A stretch of DNA of 5,671 nucleotides from Sedimenticola_A endophacoides (GTDB taxonomy: Bacteria > Pseudomonadota > Gammaproteobacteria > Chromatiales > Chromatiaceae), in the NCBI GenBank assembly GCA_003062345.1, contig PQCO01000209.1:1-5671 (forward strand), given 5' to 3'. Shown one piece after another: positions 1 to 5,448 of the stretch; position 1 is the stretch's first letter, and each line of letters starts with the position of its first letter. The translations under genes were made by a program, and so were the position numbers. The notes beneath the pieces are model-generated. The model made no database searches, had not been told where the DNA came from, and was given only the letters and a program-made list of their open reading frames with translations.

Positions 1-1
1 G

Positions 2-382
2 GGCGGTATGTCCGGCATGGGCGGTATGTCCGGCATGGGCGGTATGTCCGGCATGGGCGGTATGTCCGGCATGGGCGGTATGTCCGGCATGGGCGGTATG
101 TCCGGCATGGGCGGTATGTCCGGCATGAGCGGCATGGCTGGCTACTTCCGCATCACCCCGCAGGGCTCCATCTTCTTCTACCCACAGACAGGCATGAGCG
201 GTATGTCCGGCATGGGCGGTATGTCCGGCATGGGCGGTATGTCCGGCATGGGCGGTATGTCCGGCATGGGCGGTATGTCCGGCATGGGCGGTATGTCCGG
301 CATGGGTGGTATGTCCGGCATGGGCGGTATGTCCGGCATGGGTGGCATGGGTGGCATGGGCGGTATGGCCGGCTGGCACTAA
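2..382 (+). CDS. Gly/Met/Ser hexapeptide-repeat protein, 3' part (5' end outside window)
   Basis: The reading frame is already open at the left edge and its first two codons, Gly-Gly, are the tail of another repeat unit, so the real start lies upstream. From the Met at position 8 there are 124 residues, of which by my count 35 are Met, 53 Gly and 18 Ser. Residues 1-36 are six MSGMGG hexapeptides. Residues 46-62 form a single non-repetitive segment rich in Phe, Tyr and Ile. Residues 66-113 are eight more hexapeptides, and the protein ends MAGWH. No catalytic motif or membrane segment is visible, and any signal peptide would be outside the window. An intrinsic terminator follows 41 nt after the stop, so it is a separate unit from the respiratory operon. 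Gly-rich repeat proteins occur as surface or sulfur-globule structural proteins, and Met-rich ones can bind Cu(I)/Ag(I). Neither role is demonstrated here. I do not recognise a named family. Confidence 0.8.
   Translation, partial: GGMSGMGGMSGMGGMSGMGGMSGMGGMSGMGGMSGMGGMSGMSGMAGYFRITPQGSIFFYPQTGMSGMSGMGGMSGMGGMSGMGGMSGMGGMSGMGGMSGMGGMSGMGGMSGMGGMGGMGGMAGWH
8..115 (+). repeat. 18-bp tandem repeat array, 6 units
   Basis: Six identical copies of ATGTCCGGCATGGGCGGT run head to tail, encoding MSGMGG. The bases before position 8 match the end of a further copy, so the array continues beyond the left edge. Each unit is two diverged 9-bp halves (MSG and MGG codons). A degenerate unit at 116-133 (MSGMSG) closes the array. 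DNA-level identity, not just protein conservation, suggests recent slippage or unequal recombination. Confidence 0.95.
203..346 (+). repeat. 18-bp tandem repeat array, 8 units
   Basis: Eight in-frame copies of the same 18-bp unit as at 8-115. Units at 293-310 and 329-346 differ only at synonymous Gly third positions (GGC to GGT, and GGT to GGC). The array is preceded by a half unit at 194-202 and followed by two 9-bp MGG half units at 347-364. It is separated from the first array by the aromatic segment encoded at about 143-193. Confidence 0.95.
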
Positions 383-423
383 GCACCAGCCCGGTACAAC
401 GGTACCCCCTGCAAGGATGCATC

Positions 424-450
424 AGGGCGCAAGGATGCGCCCTTTTCTTT
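424..450 (+). terminator. Intrinsic terminator of the Gly/Met repeat gene
   Basis: A perfect 7-bp GC-rich stem (GGGCGCA at 425-431 pairing with TGCGCCC at 436-442) closes a 4-nt AGGA loop and is followed by TTTTCTTT at 443-450. An extra A-T pair (424/443) can extend the stem. It lies 41 nt after the stop of the repeat protein and 54 nt before the cytochrome start, and so separates the two units. Confidence 0.9.
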
Positions 451-468
451 AACCACCAAATCTAAAAA

Positions 469-483
469 GATGCGATCAGCATC
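469..483 (+). promoter_or_regulatory. Candidate operator: GATGC-N5-GCATC inverted repeat upstream of the cytochrome operon
   Basis: GATGC at 469-473 and GCATC at 479-483 are perfect inverted repeats around GATCA, 21 nt before the cytochrome start codon. The overlapping stretch 472-485 also matches an FNR-type TTGAT-N4-ATCAA box at about 7 of 10 positions. Only 54 nt separate the upstream terminator from the start codon, so an FNR activator site at -41.5 would put the transcription start inside the gene. A role as repressor site or leader hairpin is as likely. A weak -10-like TCTAAA lies at 461-466 with no good -35. This is a candidate only. Confidence 0.25.
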
Positions 484-504
484 ATTCTGGGCGAGGCAAT
501 ATCT

Positions 505-1305
505 ATGAAGTTGAAAACACGATTGGCGTTTTCCTCCATCCTCGTTTTTCTGTCATTGATGGCGACAGGAGGCGGGGCCTTTGCGGCTAAGGATGTAACA
601 GTCGATTATGAGCGTGCACGCTGGGATCCGATTCATTTCAAACCGGCAATCGATAATGCAAGCAACGAGCAATGCCTTAGTTGCCATCAGGAGGTCCTGG
701 ACAGAAAGGTGCGACAGCAGTCACCGGCTGGCGTCCAGGCAACCGAGGCCATGGCCTGGTACCAGACCCTGAGCACCTACGAAGGTGAGCAGGACACATT
801 TCACCGCCGTCACCTGGCAACCCCAATGGCAAAACAGTTGATGGACCTCAAATGCAACACTTGCCACCAGGGTAACGATCCGCGCGAGGAGGCGATGCTT
901 CCCCCCGATCACGCCAACCAGAATTTCACCCTGCGCAAAGCGGTCAACCCAAACATTTGCCTCATGTGTCACGGCGCCAACAACTACACCGTGATGGGTC
1001 TTCCGGGTCCATGGAGTGAATCCAGCAGCATGTTCCAGGGTAACTGCCTGCTTTGCCATGCGGGGATTCGCACCAACAGGCATCAGGTCAATTTCCTCAA
1101 GGCTGACGCCATCGAAGCGGCAGGAAAAGAGAATTCAGATGTCTGCTATGGCTGCCACGGCGGCCGCCAGTGGTATCGAATCGCCTTTCCCTATCCCCGT
1201 AACGCATGGGATGGAATGGCGAAGGATGTCCCGGATTGGGCCAAAGACAGGCCGACCGAATCTGCTGAAAGATTCCAAATCAAGTCCCAACAGGCCGCGA
1301 AATAG
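505..1305 (+). CDS. Secreted pentaheme c-type cytochrome
   Basis: A 266-residue periplasmic electron-transfer protein. Residues 1-27 form a Sec signal peptide: basic MKLKTR, a hydrophobic core, and an AFA|A cleavage site. Five CxxCH heme-attachment motifs lie at residues 57-61, 117-121, 152-156, 181-185 and 214-218. All ten Cys of the protein are in these motifs. Exactly five further His exist (44, 100, 103, 136, 193), which would suffice for bis-His ligation of every heme. There is no transmembrane helix after the signal. GAGG at 493-496, 8 nt before ATG, supports the start. It is first in a four-gene operon, 21 nt before the molybdoenzyme gene, and is probably that enzyme's electron donor or acceptor in place of a membrane anchor. 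It is much shorter than the decaheme DmsE/MtrA proteins of extracellular DMSO reductase clusters and is not obviously one of them. Heme count is certain; the partner role is inferred from context. Confidence 0.93.
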   Translation: MKLKTRLAFSSILVFLSLMATGGGAFAAKDVTVDYERARWDPIHFKPAIDNASNEQCLSCHQEVLDRKVRQQSPAGVQATEAMAWYQTLSTYEGEQDTFHRRHLATPMAKQLMDLKCNTCHQGNDPREEAMLPPDHANQNFTLRKAVNPNICLMCHGANNYTVMGLPGPWSESSSMFQGNCLLCHAGIRTNRHQVNFLKADAIEAAGKENSDVCYGCHGGRQWYRIAFPYPRNAWDGMAKDVPDWAKDRPTESAERFQIKSQQAAK

Positions 1306-1326
1306 CCTTCTGCTGGAGATGTAAGG

Positions 1327-3903
1327 ATGAGTAACAAAAATACAGATCACGATCTATCCCAGCGCCTGAATCTCTCCCGGCGCTCTTTTCTGAAAACTAC
1401 CGCGGCTGGTAGTGCGGCGGTTGCCGCCGGTGGCCTGGTTGAGCTGAAAACCGCGAAAGATGCCCAGGCCTTCGCCTACGAGCCCTATCCCCGTGATGAC
1501 CAGCTGGAAACGGTTGTCACCAGCTGCGCGCATAACTGCGGCTCACGGCACATGCTGGTGGCACACAAATGGAAGGATGTCATCGTACGCCTCTCCACCG
1601 ATGACGGCCGTTACCAGCGCGGTGGCCACTTCGGCAAGGACAACAACGCGGAACCGCAATTGCGGGCCTGCCTGCGCGGTCGCTCCTATCGCCAGCGCCT
1701 CTACTCCGCTGAACGTCTGCTCTACCCCATGATACGCGTCGGCGAGCGTGGTGAAGGCAAGTTCAAGCGCGTCTCCTGGGACGAGGCACTGAACTTCGTC
1801 GCGCAGAAGATGGTTTATCTCAAAAACACCTACGGGCCGACTGCCCTGCTCGATCAGAGCTATGCGGGCGCCTCCTACGGCGTCCTGCACAAGTCCGATC
1901 AGATCGAGGGCCTGCTGGCCCGATTCCTGGGTATGTTCGGCTGCCGCACCAACTCCTGGTCGGTCCCCTCTTACCAGGGCACCACCACCAGCTCACGCTG
2001 GACCTTTGGCACGATCGAGGACGGCAACGAGGATGACGCGTATGCAGATTCCAAGCTGATGATCATGTGGGGCTGGAACCCGGCCTACACCTTCCATGGC
2101 GGTAACACCTTCATGTACCTGCGCATGGCCAAGCAGCGCGGCTGTAAATTCGTTGTGGTGGATCCGCAGTACACCGACTCGGCCGCTGCCTACGATGCCT
2201 GGTGGATTCCGATCAAACCCAACACCGATGCCGCCATGATGGCCGGCATGGCGCACTACATCTTCGACAACAACCTGCACGATCAGGAGTTCATCGACAA
2301 GTTCACCCAGGGCATGGATGAAAGAACCATGCCCACCTGGGCCAAGAACTCACCCAACGGCACGGAAAACTTCAAGGACTATATCCTCGGCAAGTACGAC
2401 GGCACCCCCAAGACCCCGGAGTGGGCCTCGGAGATCTGCGGTGTCTCGGCCGAAGACATCAAGAAGCTTGCCGACATGTACGCCACCACCAAGCCGGCGG
2501 CGCTGAAGGCATCCTGGTCGCCCGGTCGCAACGCGTACGGTGAACAGTACAACCGCATGGCCGCCGCGCTGCAGGCGATGACCGGCAACATCGGCATCCT
2601 GGGCGGCTGCGCCGAGGGTGTCGGCAAGGGCTGGCACGCCGAGGCGGTCGCCTACCCCTACGATCAGTACGCCAACATCTGGTTCCAGTCGATCAAATCG
2701 GATCGCTGGGCGCACTGCGTTCTCAATTATCCCAACGTCAAGCGCGAAGAGATCGGCCTCTGGCCTCGCGAAGATGCCACCGATGGCCAGATTCCCAATA
2801 TCAAGGGTATCTTCTGGCAAGGTTCTGACTGGTTCAACCAGCTGACCAACATCAACAAAGAGATCGAGGCGATGAACAAGCTGGAGTTGGTGGTCTGCAT
2901 GGACTCCACCATTACTCCATCCGGCCTCTACGCCGACGTGCTGCTGCCTGTCGCCACCCATTTTGAGCGTCACGATGTAGCTCTTCCCTGGTACAAGGGC
3001 CACTACTACATCCACCGTCCCAAGGTGATCGAGCCGATGGGTGAGTCGAAAACCGACTTCCAGATCTTTACCGAACTGGCCTACCGGATCGGCGGCGACA
3101 CCTTCGGACGCGCCTTCAACCCCAAAGCCACGCGCGACTACTTCCACTACAACGATGCAGTGGATGAGGCCTATCTGAGCGATTGGTGGCACAACAAGGT
3201 AATGCACCACCAGCATGTGGACATGTCCTGGGAAGAGTTCAAACAGCGCGGGGTCTACAAGTTCACCTTCGCTCAGCCCCATGTGGCATTCCGGGACCAG
3301 ATCGAGCGTGGCGCGCCTTTCCAGACCGCTTCCGGCAAGATCGAAATCCTCAGCTCCGAGTTGGCGGGTATCTCCGACTGGACCAAGACCAAGTACGGCG
3401 CACACATCCCCTCCATCCCGAAGTGGATCGAGCCATGGGAGTCGCTGAACAGCCCCAAGACCGGGAAATTCCCCTTCCACCTGATTTCACCGCACCCACG
3501 CTGGCGTACGCACTCCATCTTCAACAACTGCAGCTGGCTGCGTGAAACCTACGAGCAGGAAGTGACCATCAATGCGGCCGATGCCAAGCGGCTCGGCATC
3601 AAGACCGGCGATACGGTGGAGGTCTGGAACGATCGTGGAAAGTGTGTTGTTCCCGCCTACGTCACGGAACGTTGCATGCCCGGCGTGGCGGTGCTTCACG
3701 AGGGTGCCTGGATCGATCTCGACGAAAACGGCGTTGATCGTGCCGGAAACCCCGACATGCTGACCCTCGACGAGCCAAGCCCGGCGGGCGCGTTCGCCTA
3801 CAATACCGTACTCTGCAATATCCAGAAGACGGACCTTGAACATCGTCCGGGCTGGGACAAGTTGGCTACGGCACGCTCCCATGTCTTCCGGCGTGACCTT
3901 TAA
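1327..3903 (+). CDS. DmsA-family molybdopterin oxidoreductase, catalytic subunit, Tat-exported
   Basis: An 858-residue catalytic subunit of the DMSO reductase superfamily. Residues 17-23 (SRRSFLK) are a twin-arginine motif followed by an Ala/Gly-rich core, with likely cleavage near AQA at 46-48. The N-terminal Fe-S motif reads C67-x3-C71-x3-H75 with C115 as the last ligand, so His replaces the usual third Cys. Blocks closely resembling E. coli DmsA follow: CLRGRS (115-120), RVGERGEGKFKRVSWDEA, VVDPQYTD, the WIPIKPNTDAA region and TPEWAS. Aligned from memory, DmsA's Mo-ligating Ser falls on Ser215. The C-terminal cofactor-binding domain starts near residue 717. GGAG at 1315-1318, 8 nt before ATG, supports the start. 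The next two genes encode its ferredoxin subunit and chaperone. It probably acts in the periplasm as a terminal reductase. DMSO, TMAO, other S-oxides or selenate are possible substrates, and sequence does not decide among them. Family assignment is firm; substrate is unknown. Confidence 0.93.
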   Translation: MSNKNTDHDLSQRLNLSRRSFLKTTAAGSAAVAAGGLVELKTAKDAQAFAYEPYPRDDQLETVVTSCAHNCGSRHMLVAHKWKDVIVRLSTDDGRYQRGGHFGKDNNAEPQLRACLRGRSYRQRLYSAERLLYPMIRVGERGEGKFKRVSWDEALNFVAQKMVYLKNTYGPTALLDQSYAGASYGVLHKSDQIEGLLARFLGMFGCRTNSWSVPSYQGTTTSSRWTFGTIEDGNEDDAYADSKLMIMWGWNPAYTFHGGNTFMYLRMAKQRGCKFVVVDPQYTDSAAAYDAWWIPIKPNTDAAMMAGMAHYIFDNNLHDQEFIDKFTQGMDERTMPTWAKNSPNGTENFKDYILGKYDGTPKTPEWASEICGVSAEDIKKLADMYATTKPAALKASWSPGRNAYGEQYNRMAAALQAMTGNIGILGGCAEGVGKGWHAEAVAYPYDQYANIWFQSIKSDRWAHCVLNYPNVKREEIGLWPREDATDGQIPNIKGIFWQGSDWFNQLTNINKEIEAMNKLELVVCMDSTITPSGLYADVLLPVATHFERHDVALPWYKGHYYIHRPKVIEPMGESKTDFQIFTELAYRIGGDTFGRAFNPKATRDYFHYNDAVDEAYLSDWWHNKVMHHQHVDMSWEEFKQRGVYKFTFAQPHVAFRDQIERGAPFQTASGKIEILSSELAGISDWTKTKYGAHIPSIPKWIEPWESLNSPKTGKFPFHLISPHPRWRTHSIFNNCSWLRETYEQEVTINAADAKRLGIKTGDTVEVWNDRGKCVVPAYVTERCMPGVAVLHEGAWIDLDENGVDRAGNPDMLTLDEPSPAGAFAYNTVLCNIQKTDLEHRPGWDKLATARSHVFRRDL

Positions 3904-3921
3904 TCTTGGAGGAAAAGAACA

Positions 3922-4587
3922 ATGTCAGACACTATAGACAAGGCCAAGATCAAGGAAGCGGTCAAGCGTCGCAAGCGTGAGACCTACACCCCGGTCAAGC
4001 CAGAGCAGCAGTTCGGATTCGTTCACAACAACGTTGACTGTATCGGTTGCCGAGCCTGCGAAATCGCCTGCAAGGATAAGAACGGTCTGCCTGCGGGACC
4101 GCGTTTCCGCCGGGTGCAGTACATTGAGGGGGGGACCTATCCCAATGTCTTCGCCTACAAGGTGAACATGTCCTGCAACCACTGCGCAGAACCCGCCTGC
4201 CTGCCGACCTGCCCGACGGGAGCGATCTTCAAGCGTAAGGACAACGGGGTGGTCGACATCGACTCCACCCTCTGCATCGGCTGCCGCCGCTGCGAGGCCG
4301 CCTGTCCGTTCGGCGCACCCCAGTTCGACCCTTACGACAATATCATGAAGAAATGCAACATGTGCATTGATGAGTTGGAGGCAGGGCGCAAGCCGTACTG
4401 TGTCATGGCCTGCATGATGCGGGTGCTGGATATCGGTCCCATTGACAAGATCGCCTCGGGAGAGCACAAAACCACGGCGATAGGGCCCAACGACGAGGTG
4501 GTACGTCAGGTCAAAAACATGTCCGATCCTGAACTGACCAATCCCTCGATCCGATTCGTCGCCCACAGCAACGGCAAGGTCAAGTAA
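3922..4587 (+). CDS. DmsB-like ferredoxin subunit with four [4Fe-4S] motifs
   Basis: A 221-residue electron-transfer subunit of the molybdoenzyme. Sixteen Cys form four cluster motifs: 40/43/46/50, 85/88/93/97, 118/121/124/128 and 145/148/160/164. The order and spacing match DmsB, including the CNHC-x4-C group and the long x11 gap in the last motif. There is no signal peptide or membrane segment, so it should cross the membrane with the Tat-signalled catalytic subunit. Compared with E. coli DmsB, recalled from memory, it carries about 27 extra N-terminal residues rich in Lys/Arg (for example VKRRKRE at 14-20) before the conserved FGF-like start of the fold. A strong GGAGG at 3908-3912, 9 nt before ATG, supports this start. 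The gene follows the catalytic subunit by 18 nt and precedes the chaperone by 1 nt. Expected role: pass electrons between the pentaheme cytochrome and the catalytic subunit's N-terminal cluster. Confidence 0.93.
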   Translation: MSDTIDKAKIKEAVKRRKRETYTPVKPEQQFGFVHNNVDCIGCRACEIACKDKNGLPAGPRFRRVQYIEGGTYPNVFAYKVNMSCNHCAEPACLPTCPTGAIFKRKDNGVVDIDSTLCIGCRRCEAACPFGAPQFDPYDNIMKKCNMCIDELEAGRKPYCVMACMMRVLDIGPIDKIASGEHKTTAIGPNDEVVRQVKNMSDPELTNPSIRFVAHSNGKVK

Positions 4588-4588
4588 C

Positions 4589-5362
4589 ATGACGTCAGAG
4601 GCAAAAGAGACCGGTAGCGGACTCACGGCTGAACTGAAAGAGCTTTGTCAGGCCGTGAGCGAGGATTTCGCCATGCTGGCCTCCCTGCACAACAAGGAGC
4701 CGGATGCGGAATTACTGCGTCTCTTGCGCGACGAGCGATTCCCTGAGGGCCTCGGACTGAGACTGGTCGAGGAAAGAGGCGCTCAGGCGGTCGCGTTCAT
4801 GCAGCGGGCTTTGTCCGCGCTGCCGGATCAGATGGGCCAGGCAGACCTTGATGAGCTGGCGGCGGACTATGCCGATATCTACCTGAACCATGGAATTCAG
4901 GCTTCTCCCCTGGAATCGGTATGGACCGATGATGAAAATCTCGTCTGCCAGGACAGCATGTTCCAGGTACGGGAGTGGTATCAGCAGCACGGTTTGATGA
5001 GTACGGACTGGAGAATCATCCCAGATGATCACCTGGTGCTACAGCTCCAGTTCCTTTCACACCTGTTTGCCGCAGGGAAAACCATGGATGATTTGCGTGA
5101 GATTGCACGCTTTATGGACGAGCACCTGTTGCGCTGGCTCACATCATTCGCAGAACGTGTGGCCGGTCGCTGCGCCACGCCCTACTTCGCCGGTATTGCC
5201 CTGCTGACAGGCGCATACAGTGAAGAGCTGCGGGAACTGCTGGTCAGCATTCTCGACGAGCCCAGGCCGAGTCCAGAAGAGATAGAGGATAAGATGCGGC
5301 CAAGACGCGTCGAGGAGCCCGTGGAAGTAAAATTCATGCCGGGCATGGGACCTGTTGTGTAA
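4589..5362 (+). CDS. TorD/DmsD-family molybdoenzyme maturation chaperone
   Basis: A 257-residue, mostly helical cytoplasmic protein with no signal peptide. Family hallmarks are an ADYADIYLNHG segment (92-102), a substrate-groove-like SPLESVWTDDE (106-116), WYQQHGL (130-136), and the PDDHLVLQLQFL block (145-156) matching the TorD pattern of Pro-Asp-His-Leu followed by Glu/Gln-Leu-x-Phe. TorD-type proteins bind the twin-arginine signal and the apo-form of their molybdoenzyme until cofactor is inserted, preventing early export. The start codon comes 1 nt after the ferredoxin stop, with AAGG at 4576-4579, so translation is probably coupled. It is somewhat longer than typical family members (about 200 residues). 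The extra length is a charged C-terminal tail (about 225-257) ending FMPGMGPVV, whose role I cannot assign. The cognate partner is presumably the molybdoenzyme two genes upstream. Confidence 0.9.
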   Translation: MTSEAKETGSGLTAELKELCQAVSEDFAMLASLHNKEPDAELLRLLRDERFPEGLGLRLVEERGAQAVAFMQRALSALPDQMGQADLDELAADYADIYLNHGIQASPLESVWTDDENLVCQDSMFQVREWYQQHGLMSTDWRIIPDDHLVLQLQFLSHLFAAGKTMDDLREIARFMDEHLLRWLTSFAERVAGRCATPYFAGIALLTGAYSEELRELLVSILDEPRPSPEEIEDKMRPRRVEEPVEVKFMPGMGPVV

Positions 5363-5375
5363 CGGTTGAACCCCA

Positions 5376-5394
5376 CCCCGTCTCAGAAGCGGGG
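5376..5394 (+). other. Small hairpin just upstream of the operon terminator
   Basis: CCCCG at 5376-5380 pairs with CGGGG at 5390-5394 around a 9-nt loop, 13 nt after the chaperone stop. No T-tract follows, so it is not itself a terminator. Its 5' arm and loop contain CGTCTC (5379-5384), which is complementary to the 5' arm of the terminator at 5413-5418. It could protect the mRNA 3' end or compete with the terminator fold. Confidence 0.45.
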
Positions 5395-5412
5395 ATGCGC
5401 TTTACCAATACG

Positions 5413-5448
5413 GAGACGAGCAGCCCCAGGTTGCCCGTCTCTTTTTTT
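5413..5448 (+). terminator. Intrinsic terminator of the cytochrome-molybdoenzyme operon
   Basis: GAGACG at 5413-5418 pairs with CGTCTC at 5436-5441. After one A/C mismatch the stem continues with GCAGCC (5420-5425) against GGTTGC (5429-5434), including one G-T pair, closing a very short loop. Seven T follow at 5442-5448. It lies 50 nt after the chaperone stop and ends the four-gene unit. Confidence 0.88.

Noticed and set aside
8..346. Regularly spaced repeats as a CRISPR array
   Set aside because: Units are 18 bp, directly contiguous with no unique spacers, and encode an in-frame hexapeptide.
153..422. Minus-strand frame with Cys/Arg/Tyr-rich repeats
   Set aside because: It is the antisense reading of the 18-bp repeat and runs into the intergenic region; the plus-strand frame is open from the left edge and is followed by a proper terminator.
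472..485. Firm FNR-box call
   Set aside because: Only about 7 of 10 consensus positions match, and the distance to the start codon does not suit class II activation; kept only as a weak candidate operator.
1016..1324. Plus-strand 102-codon frame inside the cytochrome gene
   Set aside because: It overlaps the frame carrying the heme motifs and is an out-of-frame shadow.
2350..3480. Long 376-codon minus-strand open frame
   Set aside because: It lies fully opposite the well-conserved DmsA-like gene and shows no recognisable protein motif; long antisense frames are common in GC-rich genes.
3925..4626. 233-codon minus-strand open frame
   Set aside because: It lies opposite the ferredoxin gene, whose sixteen Cys motifs prove the plus-strand frame.
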